From Puccinia triticina (lineage: Eukaryota > Basidiomycota > Pucciniomycetes > Pucciniales > Pucciniaceae): a stretch of DNA of 64,000 bases. The stretch is taken from assembly GCF_026914185.1 (NCBI RefSeq), contig NC_070558.1, positions 2,418,001-2,482,000 of the forward strand, read 5' to 3'. Under the pieces are notes generated by a model. That model had not been told where the DNA came from. It was given only the letters and a program-made list of their open reading frames with translations, and ran no database searches. Positions 21,778 through 32,400 of this stretch are shown in pieces. A program made the translations under genes and the position numbers. Position 1 is the stretch's first letter. Each line of letters opens with the position of its first letter.

Positions 21778-23202
21778 AACAAGGCCTTCAGGTTTGTATG
21801 GTGTAGTTTTTTACATACTGGACTTGGCTCCATTGCTTCTTTTGTGCCGTTTCTCTTTGTATACATATTAGATAAATTCTTGTAAAAGAAAAAAAAAATT
21901 GTGTCTAACCAATGGTCCACGAATGTGTGGCTTTACGGTACATTAGTGATGCGGTGTGCTTGGTTAGCCAGTGTGCCAGTTCTTTTGTGGGGTCACTTCA
22001 GGTGGGTCTTAGTTTACGCGGCGCAGCCACGATTTCCCTAGTTCAGCATAACTTCAGCAAAAATTCAGCACAAAATTACACATCACTTGGAGCCAAGTCC
22101 TTCAAGAGATCTTAAAGGGTTCCTAAAGAGAGGGGTAAAGGCACTTGCATGCAAGTGCTGAGCAAACATCTGTGGTGTGATCTTTTCAATTTTTCCTCCA
22201 TACTTCTTAGCCGCCATGCTCAGATCAGCACAAGGCAGCTGACGACACAAGAAATGGCTCAACTTGGGAAAAGTGTGACAATAATGGCCTATTTGCAAGT
22301 ACATGCCACCATGATGTACCACTTCTCATGATAAATATTTACAAGACTGGTAAGAAGTAAGCTGTTTTCATATTGATTTTAAATTCAGTATTTTGCATAA
22401 TAATTCTGATGTGGCACTCTGTTGGTAACAGGTTGTATTATCCCATTTCAATAATACGAAACATCCGAGCAGATTTTCCAGATTCCAAGGTTGGTGTCCT
22501 CTACAATATTTACTGTCACCTTGAGGCCCACATCATAAGGTGAGCCTTAGCAGTGGCATCTGTATACCACTTTTGTAATAATCATACTAACATACAGAAT
22601 GTAGCGAGGCCTACTCAGTGATGTAAAACTTGCTACATCTGTTTTCCATGCCTATGCGCATGAGTGGGCATGTCAGGTGAAGTGCAACCCTTGATTCAAT
22701 GAGATGTGGGGTTTAACTGTGTGAGATTTTCAGTCAGAGAAAAGGGGTTTGATGTGGTGAGAGTTTCAATCTTGAGGGGTCTTGAGATTGGACCAAGGAG
22801 CAAAGATGGGTCTGAGTAGTTTGTGCTCTGACTTGATGATTTGATTTCAAATACAAGCAGAGGAAATATGTAGTCACAACTAGAGAGCCCCCTTGCAAGA
22901 TCCAAAGGGGGCCTAAGTGATAAAACAAACAAAACAGACATCTCAGATGAGATGGAAGGAGAGATAGACACATGTTAAAGAAACATTAACATGTGGAAGG
23001 CATTGTAACTTAACAATGGAAAGAGAAAATACACATCACAATCTTGTGATGGAAAGCATCAATAAATAATTGATGGAAATAAATACCACATCACACATTG
23101 TGATGGAAGATGATAGATTAAAAAAAAGGGGGGGTTAGGGCATCACTAATCAGTGATGGAAAAAGGAAGACTGTGAGCGAAGAAGATGAGCCAGAATTCT
23201 GA
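21778..23202. other. No supported gene; short CATCAC/GTGATGG repeats
   Basis: Mostly featureless. At about 23034-23165 four imperfect hairpin words of the form CATCAC-n-GTGATGGAAA occur within 130 bp, three of them about 35-45 bp apart. They lie just before the KDZ fragment. Confidence 0.35.
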
Positions 23203-24954
23203 CAAACTGATGGTGAGGGGCTTGAGCGGTTCTGGTCGTATATGTTGCCTCTTGTGTCATATCTCCGTGTCTTGACTCGCTTGCACCGACTGCTCTCACT
23301 TCAATCTTAAGCAGATTATTTTCTGGAGCTTCTGATGGGCACGACCGGCGATTGGCTAATTAGAAAGCTCAACAATGCCAAAGAAACACTCCAACTGGCT
23401 TCAGACGCGCTCCAACTTCTCTACTCTACACTTAATCCTGCAACTCTTGGGTTTGTGTATACTAGTTCATTTCTTGAGGAGCAGTGGACACTCGAGAAAA
23501 GTTTCCATGAAAATTTCAATCAAAGAAGGGAGGATCAACAAAAGAAACTAGGTGAATTGCTTTGTTTACAGGACAACCTTGATGAAGCTTGGTGTGTTTC
23601 TTTTCTTAAGTTTTCATGTGTTTCTTTCATACGTCTTTTACTGAATTTCCCAGCTCACTCACTCACTCACAGGGGGCACACTACACACACCATTGCACAG
23701 GCCATCGCAAGGGCCAACAGCTGTGGTGACATAGCAGATCAGATTGCCAGACATTGGGTTGTAGTTGGGGCCAATCAGATAATAGATAACCTGACCAGTT
23801 GAGTTACTGATTGAGTCTGACCGGATGATTGAGTCTGACCGGATGGTGACCCTTTTTTAACTGACACATTGCAACAAAAATAATACAGGAGATCAAAGCG
23901 ACTTACTTTGGAAGGTTTGGTACTCAAAATCAGAGTTGTGTCAGCGTTTCTTGGGATTAGTCAAGGAGAAACAACCATTATTCCAAGTGTTTTGGAATGG
24001 TGAAAGTACAACTCTAGGTAAGCTTTGACATGTTTCTATGTGTTCCCCTGGATACTGATTACCTCTCCTATAGGCACCAGAGGGAATCAAAAGCTGGTCA
24101 TTGCCGTACGCAAGCGGGCAGACCAACTCCGTGCATGTTTGGAATTCTACAACAAGAGAGCTCGAGAATTCATCACAGCATGCCCATTACAACATCCACC
24201 ACCCCTCATTGAATACACCAACCTGCTTTGCCTAACACCGTACGATCCTTTCTGGAACGACGGTTTATTTAGTAGTGTTAATGATCCATGGGCCATCAAT
24301 ATCAACACTCAACGTGGGATTTGCCTGTTATCCCGATTTAAACGTTCTTGTGAGGAAAAACGGGGATGGGAAGCCAGGCAGGCCATGCGCTGGGCTATCA
24401 ATCGACACAAGAAAGTGTGGTTTTATTTAGGACAGCTTTGTCACGTAACGGAACATTCGGAAATTCCAGCGGCCCTCCAGCCAATGCTTTCTCACCCGTT
24501 TCTCTCCTCACACAATAACCAATCCAACAAAATCAAATCAGCAAAGGTCCTGGCGCACAGCAATTTGATTGCAGTCAGCAAGCTTCAAGTTGACTGGTAT
24601 GATGCAATTGTCTTGGTTCTCCAGAGAACTTCACCACAGACAGATGATGATGTGCTTTTACAATTGTGGGAGCAGCAAATTTCCAAGATTACTGGGTCCC
24701 TGCAATTTGGATTTCTCTCATCCATACCTGGCGACATTCACAATGGGCTTCTGTCCCACTTCATTGAGGAAACGGATTTGCACATTGAGGCCGAGAATCT
24801 TAATTGTAATGATGGCGCTGAACGTAACCCAGAGGATGATTCTGATGCCAAAGGTGAGACAGACAATGAGGATGACCAGTTTGACATGATTGCAGCTCTA
24901 CAGATTGAAGTGAATCTACTTGAAAACCTCACTCAGGCGTCCAATGTAGGATAA
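23203..24954 (+). pseudogene. KDZ (Kyakuja-Dileera-Zisupton) transposase, C-terminal part
   Basis: KDZ transposases are large DNA-transposon enzymes abundant in basidiomycetes. The fragment starts with TDGEGLERFWSYMLPL, the conserved GEG-ER-W segment, then SLQ-stop (TAA 23308). Exons: 23203-23591 (…LEEQWTLEKSFHENF…), 23673-about 23800, 23889-24017 (LLWKVWYSKSEL…) and 24074-24954. The last contains YDPFWNDGLF, DPWAININTQRGI and ARQAMRWAINRHKK, all typical of the KDZ C-terminal region, and ends with an acidic tail. A TGA at 23200-23202 precedes the fragment. The catalytic N-terminal two thirds and the CxC domains are absent, so this is a truncated copy. Family call is from memory of conserved motifs. 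Confidence 0.75.
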
Positions 24955-25363
24955 CTATAAACTACTTTGAATTGTATGATGATCATCATTTGAATGTATT
25001 ATTTTTGATTATTATCTGTTAATTTTTCAGACTGGTCTCCTGTGCGTAGAATGAGTGTTATAATTCCATCTTTCTTGCCTCCTTATTTCACTTCCTTCCT
25101 GCAATGATTTTAAGTGATCCTTGTGCACACACTTCCTCAAACAATCAAGTTCCAGGAAGTGGGATAGCCATACACTGAGTATTGAAAAAATGACATTGCT
25201 CACTTCCTGGAGATGAGATTTTAAAAAAGCTCAACAAAAATTGAGGAGCCTGTATCCTTTACCAATCACTTCCATGAAGTGCGCGCGAGTTGATAATTAG
25301 GATTAGCTTGTGGTTTATTTTAAAAATACATTGTCATTTATTATTCCAGTACTTGCATGAACT

Positions 25364-25455
25364 CGCAAGTTCCAAACTTAACAAAGTCCCTCGAGAATTC
25401 GGGCCCCTGGGAGGTAGGCTGAACTCGCAAAGCGAGCCTCTGTCAGGAGGGACTT
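25364..25455 (+). repeat. Short dispersed repeat, copy 1
   Basis: Contains AACTTAACAAAGTCCCTCG, GCAAAGCGAGCCTC and AGGAGGGACTT in this order. The same order is found inverted at 34617-34706. The outer GTCCCTC/GAGGGAC words are inverted repeats, so the unit can form a hairpin. No coding capacity. Confidence 0.5.
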
Positions 25456-25767
25456 AGACCATACCTCCCCAAGTTAGCGCATGGAGATTGGATTTTTCAT
25501 GCCTCTTTTCACTTTCTTTGTTGTGCACTTTTCATAGAACACCTTTCCTGAATTTTTTTTGGCTGCTTTTCAGGGCAAGATGTTATTCAAGATCCTTGTA
25601 ATTTTTTATATGTATGTACTGTGACACATATTCTTTGAGAAATTAAACAAACCAAACTACTTGCAAAAAAGTAACCAACTCTGTAAGGCAGATCAGTAGA
25701 TTGGCAGAGCACGGGCCCGCATTCAATTACCCCACCTTACCTAAGGTGTAGCTAGTTTGAGGAACGT

Positions 25768-26541
25768 TGTGGCGGCCAAAACGGTAGTCAGCTTCAATTT
25801 CGAGATCAGCCCTCAAGACCCTCAAGCGCAAGACTCAAGCTTCAAGGTTCAACCCTCAAGATTCCCTCAGTTTCTCTCAGATTCCCTTTCTTCCTCATTT
25901 CCCACTCACTTCATTTTTACTTCCAACTCCTCCCTCTTCTCACTCACTTATCTTCACATTTCTTGGTCCTAACACAGATTATTTGTGGGTTTATTTTTTA
26001 TTTTTTATTTGATTTGCTTGTTTTGTTTCTTCTGGCTCTGTTTCCCTCTCTTTGCCTCTCTGTCAAGTTTCTTATTTCTGGATTATTTTCTTCTCTCACT
26101 CTTCCATTTATCATGTCTCACATATTTGTCTGTTTTCTGCTTCATTTTTGTGTTGTGTTTTCTTTCTTCTTTTCTGTTGTCTTTGGTGTGTGCGCGCGCA
26201 CGGCGCGCGAGGAGATGATGACATGCTTGTGACAGGCCTCCAGGAATCCAAGTTCCCGGCGAACTTGGAGGATAGGAGGCCATAGCACCTGTTCTGATCC
26301 AAGTCAGGGGTTATCAATTCAAGAATCTTTCCGAGTCCCAAGAATCAGAGTCCCAGAGTCCGATCATCATCCAGAATCCTTTCCCAACAAAACCAACCGC
26401 CGCCAAGGATCCAACCCCCGGCGAAACAAATCAAAACCACTTCCCCAACGCTATCATCTCGAATCCCCTACGACTCATCCGGACCTTCCGTGAGGGCAGC
26501 TCCCAGCGCTGCCGCCGGCCTAGCACCGAGCGGAGCTCCAT
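25768..26541 (+). repeat. 5' LTR of the complete Ty3 element
   Basis: Starts TGTGGCGGCC. It is 774 bp, with T-rich centre, a GTGTGCGCGCGCACGGCGCGCG palindromic motif split over 26188-26211, and the end AGCGGAGCTCCAT. Lacks the 20 bp seen at 33941-33960 of the 3' LTR; the deletion endpoints are CTCCCAG direct repeats. Confidence 0.92.
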
Positions 26542-26544
26542 ATT

Positions 26545-26595
26545 TGGTCCCCCGAGCCGGGATCGAACCAGCGACCTCAAGATTTACAGTCTCGG
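26545..26595 (+). other. Extended primer-binding site complementary to spliced tRNA-Tyr(GTA)
   Basis: TGG at 26545 complements the CCA tail. The next 48 nt complement the acceptor 3' strand, T arm (GGTTCGATCCCGGC read on the minus strand), variable region and the whole anticodon arm with loop CTGTAAA, anticodon GTA. Eukaryotic tRNA-Tyr genes carry an intron beside the anticodon and do not encode CCA; both points show descent from mature tRNA. Complementarity fades in the D arm. Normal Ty3 sites use only about 8-18 nt. Confidence 0.8.
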
Positions 26596-26867
26596 CTGTG
26601 GTTTTGAGGCATTTGGCGGTTATAATTCTTTTTTTTCCTTTACTTCGATCTCCTAAAACTCAAGAATCTCAGCTGAACCAACTTGGGTCTCCTTCCTCTC
26701 CCAACTCACGAGACCCGACTGGTATCCCGCACATTCATAAGAGGACGATCCCGATCGATTGAGCCGCTTTAGTTCTTGTTTCAAAGGAGCAAGACGTTTC
26801 AGGCTCCCATTTCGTTATCCCTTTCTTTTTTTCAGGTGTTCAGTCGCGGGGCAGAGGAGTAGTAGAA

Positions 26868-26975
26868 GTAAGTCCCCTCCACTTAGTAGCACCTCCAAAG
26901 CACTACTTTCCTGTCAAAGCATTATCGCCACCGCTGTGAGCCGCCCCTCAATTTCCGCTTGTTTTCTCTCATCAG
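26868..26975 (+). repeat. Intron-like module A (5' leader)
   Basis: 108 nt from GTAAGTCCCCTCC to CTCATCAG, ending 13 nt before the gag ATG. Homologous to modules B, C and D; shared landmarks in order are GTAAGTCCCC, a GCACCTC block, a CATTA block, a GTGAGCC-like block, then a pyrimidine tract and AG. If spliced it is a 5'-UTR intron. Confidence 0.7.
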
Positions 26976-26988
26976 AACCGCCCTCAAG

Positions 26989-28578
26989 ATGGACGGTGTC
27001 ATTTTGGATCCTCCTCGCGCGAGGATGGTCAAAATCAAACCTCAAGATAAGGCGTTGAAGTTCTCGGGCTCGGACGTCGAGCAGTTTCTCGATGACTATG
27101 AACTGGCAGCAGAGTTGGACGGTGCGTCCGACTATGATAAGGCTCGGCAAATCGGCGCCTTCGTCGAGTCTAGAGAGACCCGAACGATTCTAACGACTCT
27201 TGATGGCTACAAGCCTCCAGATTGGACAAAGCTCAAGGCCGCAATGTTGAGTTACTGGGTGGATGTCGATAAAGCCCTTTTTACCGAGCGCGATGTTGGA
27301 ACATTGGTGGATCAGTGGGTTCAGAAAGGAGGTGTATCTTTGGTTTCGGATTATCACGCTTTTCGCAAGGCGTGGGATCCCGTTCAAGCGTATCTCGTCT
27401 CGAAAAGTCACGTCGAGTCGGCCGAAGAACTTAAGAAACCATTTTATCAGGCGTTCTCTGATGGTTTTCAGTCGCGTATCCGGGATCAGCTGATCAAAGA
27501 CAACACCCTGATCGTAACTTCGGATAATCGGGCCCGCCTTCCATCTTTCAAGATTCTTCGGAACGCGGTGGACACCGTAATGAAAGGTAAAATTTCCCTG
27601 ACCTTCAAGGACACAAGGTCGTCGGCTCCAGTTTCGTCTCCCTTCCAAGTATCTAACAATGTCATGAAGAAAATGGGAGAAGAGAAACGACCCACGATTC
27701 CACCTGCCGCTCCTAAGAGCGATCCTTCGATGGAAGAACTCACCAGGATGTTCAAAGCGTTTGAACAATACATGAAAAAGGAGGGTGGAAAGGCCTCGAC
27801 GTCAGCTGAGCGCCCGCCGTTAGTCTGCTACTACTGCCACCGTGAGAATCATGGGACCGCGCGTTGTCAGGAGCTGGTCAAAGACAAGGAGGCGGGCTTG
27901 GTGGAGCAAAGAGGAACCAACTTTTTCCTTCCGAACGGAGCCCTTATCCCCTTCGATCGCAGTCGCCCGATTCGGCACGTAGTTGCTTCATATCAGCCGT
28001 CGTCATCAACAGCGCCGCCCAGATCAACGACCCCCACTCGGAGTGCTTCTAACGCGGTGTCATCTGACTATAAGACGAGCTGCGGATCACTGCAGCCCTG
28101 GTACCCACCCGCGGTTACTTCCCAGTCTTTCGCTGGGGCTTATGAGGCTGATCCCGCTGGAAGGAAGCGACATGAGGAGCCTCGAATTCACAAGGCCCCC
28201 CTGGTGCCGTCTAGTCACTCGAAGCGGCCGTTACGTAAAGCGTCCGGTTCTCCGGCGGACCCGGAGAAGGCAAATGTGGAAGAAGAGGCGGAGCTTTTCG
28301 ATCGGATCATGAACGAGCCGGACCCGCCAAATTCCTCGCAGAGAGATGTGCCGGTGCGACCGGCCACCCCGCCGAAAGCAGCGGCACCCCCCAAGGTCAG
28401 ATTCGAACGGGAGGTTTCTCGAGATCACCCTGACGCAGTGGAAGGCGTCCTTAGGAAAATTTCGGATCTACCAGTTTCGATGACGGTGGCGGAAATCTGC
28501 TCAATCTCCCCGGCCGTAGCAGACGGCATGAAGAAGTGGGTGGCTCGACGCCGTGTGGAGGTGGCCCGGAGGATTTGA
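26989..28578 (+). CDS. Ty3 gag with CCHC zinc knuckle
   Basis: Starts at the first ATG after module A and gives about 529 aa. The capsid-like part (about residues 20-200) includes KFSGSDVEQFLDDYELAAEL and DKARQIGAFVES. The zinc knuckle CYYCHRENHGTARC (about 27829-27870) is CX2CX4HX4C. The C-terminal third is Pro/Ser/Ala-rich. The frame is intact. It overlaps the protease frame by 43 nt in the -1 frame relative to gag, suggesting a -1 ribosomal frameshift for gag-pro expression. Gag builds the particle in which cDNA is made. Confidence 0.85.
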   Translation: MDGVILDPPRARMVKIKPQDKALKFSGSDVEQFLDDYELAAELDGASDYDKARQIGAFVESRETRTILTTLDGYKPPDWTKLKAAMLSYWVDVDKALFTERDVGTLVDQWVQKGGVSLVSDYHAFRKAWDPVQAYLVSKSHVESAEELKKPFYQAFSDGFQSRIRDQLIKDNTLIVTSDNRARLPSFKILRNAVDTVMKGKISLTFKDTRSSAPVSSPFQVSNNVMKKMGEEKRPTIPPAAPKSDPSMEELTRMFKAFEQYMKKEGGKASTSAERPPLVCYYCHRENHGTARCQELVKDKEAGLVEQRGTNFFLPNGALIPFDRSRPIRHVVASYQPSSSTAPPRSTTPTRSASNAVSSDYKTSCGSLQPWYPPAVTSQSFAGAYEADPAGRKRHEEPRIHKAPLVPSSHSKRPLRKASGSPADPEKANVEEEAELFDRIMNEPDPPNSSQRDVPVRPATPPKAAAPPKVRFEREVSRDHPDAVEGVLRKISDLPVSMTVAEICSISPAVADGMKKWVARRRVEVARRI

Positions 28579-29156
28579 AGGTCCACTCTGGGACTTTGGC
28601 CGAAGGAACCAAGTTCGCGGAGTCGACACTGGATCCTAACCTATACTCCTGCCCGCTGGGTTACCTCGCATGTTTGGTCGGAGCTGGGGAGCACCCGGCG
28701 TCTCCTTTGATCGATTCGGGCTCCCAGCTGAACATTATCTCGGATGCAATGGCAAAGCGTTTCAATCTGACGCCACGGGTCAACTTTTCCTCCGCCGTCT
28801 ACGGGATCAACAATCAAGCCTGTGAGTTGATTGGGGTGGCGGAGGACGTCCCAATTCGGGTAGGGAGGAGCATTGTGGGCTCGTGCCATTTTTGGATCAC
28901 GCGTCAAGACAGCCCATTTATTCTGGGTTGGCCATTCTTGATTGACTTCGAAGCCACCTTATTGTTCTCTCCCTCGGGAGGGGAGAGGATCATTCTTCCG
29001 GACCCCGAAGGCCGCAACATCGAATTCTTGCTTTGTCCAACGGAGAAGGGACGATGGGAGCGGGAATTTCCGGCTTATGGGAAGAAGGCGGTCATGACAC
29101 ATTGTGGGCGAATCGTGGAGCTGCCCGAGGGATCGCCTGATCCATCTTTTTTATGA
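28536..29156 (+). CDS. Ty3 aspartic protease
   Basis: 206-codon frame overlapping the end of gag. The retropepsin active site reads PLIDSGSQLNIIS, with DSG in place of DTG (both are functional in retroelements). The C-terminal motif is FILGWPFLIDFEA. The protein would release the mature capsid, protease and pol products. The stop codon overlaps the ATG of the next frame (ATGA, 29153-29156), a geometry that allows termination-reinitiation. The upstream boundary of the translated product depends on the gag-pro frameshift; the ATG at 28536 need not be used. Confidence 0.85.
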   Translation: MGGSTPCGGGPEDLKVHSGTLAEGTKFAESTLDPNLYSCPLGYLACLVGAGEHPASPLIDSGSQLNIISDAMAKRFNLTPRVNFSSAVYGINNQACELIGVAEDVPIRVGRSIVGSCHFWITRQDSPFILGWPFLIDFEATLLFSPSGGERIILPDPEGRNIEFLLCPTEKGRWEREFPAYGKKAVMTHCGRIVELPEGSPDPSFL

Positions 29157-29494
29157 GAGGAGTTGATCCGTTGGTCGGCAGTCTGGTGTCTCGAATTCTG
29201 TTTGATGGATCAACTCCCCCTCTAGAGACTTCAATTCCAAATCCGAGTTTTGTTTTTTCCGATTCATCGCCGTGCACTTCAGTTCCGTTCTTAGAAAACA
29301 CTAAAAACCAAAAACATCAGCAAAACGAAAAAACTACCAAAAACATCTCACTTTCCGATTTCCGTTCTCCGCTCCGTTTACCCACCAAAACGTCTCATGT
29401 GATCCTTCAAGAAGTGCTCGACACACCCGCAATTCTAGTGCGATGGGGCTTGGTGAGCAGGGTTTTTCCGTGGGGGCACAGAATCCAGAAGTAA
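29153..29494 (+). CDS. Small ORF coupled to protease stop
   Basis: 113 codons beginning at the ATGA overlap and ending at a TAA that is part of the GTAAGT of module B. Ser/Thr/Pro-rich with no domain I know. It could be a spacer protein, an N-terminal extension of pol reached by splicing, or an uncoding leader for pol reinitiation. The frame differs from that of pol. Confidence 0.35.
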   Translation: MRGVDPLVGSLVSRILFDGSTPPLETSIPNPSFVFSDSSPCTSVPFLENTKNQKHQQNEKTTKNISLSDFRSPLRLPTKTSHVILQEVLDTPAILVRWGLVSRVFPWGHRIQK

Positions 29495-32400
29495 GTCCCC
29501 TTCCCTGTATGCACCCCCGGGTAGATACTACCGCACTTTCAAAAACATTACCATGTGACACACACGTGAGCGACCGGTCGGAATTTCGCTTTCTCCCCGC
29601 TCTAGGCACATCATCCTCCCGCACCATCTCGTCCTCCGATCCTTCTCTCCGCAATGAGAATAAACTAGTTTCGTCCTTTGTGGCCCTCCGCGACGAGGCT
29701 AAACTAGGCCTGTCTGCAATGACCCTCCGCAATGAGGCTAAACTTCCGAGCCTCCGCGACAAGGATAAACTAAAGATCCTCCGCAATGAGGCGAAACTAT
29801 TCGCTTCAAGTATGGAAATTTGGATGAATGTAGAGGAACAAGGTGTACCGTGGAGGAATCGGAGACTAGAAGTAAGTTCTCTCCGATTATGCACCTCCGG
29901 GCGTGATGCTCCAAACGTTGTCGAGGCTCTACCTCGTGCCACTTTCGTGAGCCATTCTCCGCCGTCCAGGTTTTCTTACGCAGACAAGGTTCCTTTCGAG
30001 GATTTTTTGGAGCTACGGACGTGGAGCTTGCTCCAGAGCGGCCTGGGTGCTCATTCTCAATCCGTGCTTTTGGGCGCCTGGAAAGCCGGAGAATTCGTGG
30101 TATTCGCAACGAAGTACAAACCGGTCTCTCGGAAAGTCAACCCTATCAATCAGCCAATGCCTCAATCTCTCAACCCCCCACTCCGGAGGCCTCCTCTATC
30201 TCGAGATCCTTATCGACCCCTTCCTCGCTCGTTGGCGGGCCCTTTCCTTCCAAAGGGGCGCGTCACCGCCGATCGTCTTCAAGTGGTGAATTTTGGGCCG
30301 GATGGCTGGCTTTGGCCGGACGAATTGAACCTCATCAAGAACGTTTTAGCCGAGCGTAACCGGTCGATCGCTTTTGATGAGTCGGAGCGTGGGCTGCTCA
30401 AGGAGTCGTACGGCCTTCCCTACATAAGCCCGGTCGTCGAACACGAGCCCTGGCAGAAGAAGCGCATTCCGATACCCGCGGCGAAGCTGGACGAGTACAC
30501 CAGGATCCTGAGGGAGCGAGTCCGCACCAGGTTGTACGAGCAATCCACCTCGTCGTATTCGAGCCCGGTGTTCTGCGTCCTCAAATCAAACGGGAAGCTC
30601 AGGATCGTCCACGATCTTCAACCTCTGAACAAGGTTACCGTGAAGGACGCCGGAGTTCCCCCAGCTACCAAAGATTTTGTCGAGTCTTTCTCAGGTCGGG
30701 TTTGCTACGGCCTCGGGGATATCTTGGGCGGTTACGATGAGCGCGCCCTTGATCCAATCTCACGCCCTTTGACGACTTTTGATACGCCTCTGGGCCGGTT
30801 CCAGCTGACGCGCCTCCCGCAGGGCGCCACCAACTCTGTCGCTGTCTATCAAGCGCAGATGATGTGGGTCCTGCAGGAGGAGATTCCGGATCACGCCGGG
30901 GTATTCATCGATGATGGGGGCATCAAGGGTCCAGTTTCAGATTACGATAACAAAGTTCTGTCATGGCATCCTGGGGTACGGCGCTTTGTGTGGGAATACG
31001 CTACTACCCTGGAACGGGTGCTCTTTTGGATTGAGGAGGCGGGGTTGACGGTGTCCGCCACGAAACTAGCGGCTTGCGTGCCGGCTCTGGAGATTGTCGG
31101 CCACGTCGTGTGCAAGGAGGGCCGTCGAATGGCAAAAAGCAAGATTAACAAGATCCTGAGTTGGCCAACTCCATCGGACGCGACTGAGGTCCGTGGGTTT
31201 TTGGGGGTAGTCGTGTACGTGCGGATATTTATCCCCGCGCTTTCACAAATTTGTGTTCCCCTTCGGCGGCTGACTCGTAAGGCGTACGGACCCGACGCAG
31301 GGAAGCTCAAACTTGCCGTTGACTCTAGCTATCACGCCGTAGGGGCCGTTCTTACTCAACAAGATGCAAGTGGCGCCGACAGGCCGGCTCTTTACGAATC
31401 TCTGCTGTTCTCCGACGTCGAATCGCGCTACTCCCAGCCTAAACTGGAGCTTTGCGGCGTTGCGCGGATTCTCAAGAAGTTGCAGATTGTCTTGTGGGGG
31501 CAGCACTTCGAGCTCCTCGTCGATGCGCAGTCCCTCGTGCAAATGATCAACGCGCCCAGTCTACCCAACGCGCCGATGACGCGCTGGGTTTCTTTTATCC
31601 ACCTTTTCTCTTTTGACATCTCTCACCGTCCGGGCAAATCTTTTACCATGCCGGACGGACTGTCTCGAAGACCGCAAGGCGACGGCGATTCCGACCCACC
31701 TTCGTCAGAGTTCGACGAGGAGGCACCTGTCATCCGGCCTGTGTCGTCTTTCTCGGTTACCGAGCCGCCACCTTACATTGGCTTCCAAGAGGGTTTCTGG
31801 CGGCAGTTGGAGGACTATCTCAGAACGTTGGAACGACCTGATGGGCTAGACGCGGTGGCTTATCAGGCGCTGAGGAGGAAAGCCTCCGATTTCTTTGTGC
31901 AGGCGGGACGTCTCATGAAAAGAGGGAGCCCGTTGCCCAGGATTGTGGTCACCCTCCCGAGCAAGCAGGAAGAGATTCTTCGTCGTTTACACGAGGATCT
32001 CGGCCACAGGGGCTCGGCGGAAACCTATCGGCGGGTGGCAGAACGTTTTTGGTGGCCGGCGTTGAAGAGGTCGGTTCAGTTCTGGTGCCGAAGCTGCGAG
32101 TCCTGCCAGAAGAGGGACTTGCGACGGCCAATGGAAATGCGCTACCCGACGGGCGAGCGCACATTGTTTGGTCGAGTCTCCATGGACGTCGTACACATCA
32201 AGGCTAGCGGCGCGAAGTACCTTATCGTCGCGCGTGACGATTTTTCGGGCTGGGTGGAGGCGAAATTCCTGAACAACATCACCTCTGAGGCTGTCGCTGC
32301 GTTCCTTCAAGAGTACTGGACCATGCGATACGGTCTGGCGCGCTCGTACTCAACTGACGGTGGGTCCGAATTTGGTGGGGCTCTGGCGGATATGCTCCGT

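Noticed and set aside
22038..22041. CTAG as the 3' end of the second Helitron
   Set aside because: CTAG followed by T is present, but no convincing GC hairpin lies 6-12 nt upstream.
25963..26341. Small hydrophobic or basic ORFs in both Ty3 LTRs (repeated at 33397-33775)
   Set aside because: They are T-rich LTR sequence translated by chance; they occur identically in both LTRs and overlap each other on both strands.
26545..26620. A real tRNA-Tyr gene on the minus strand
   Set aside because: It includes the CCA complement, lacks the tRNA-Tyr intron, has no pairing 5' acceptor strand and lies directly after an LTR, so it is a primer-binding site.
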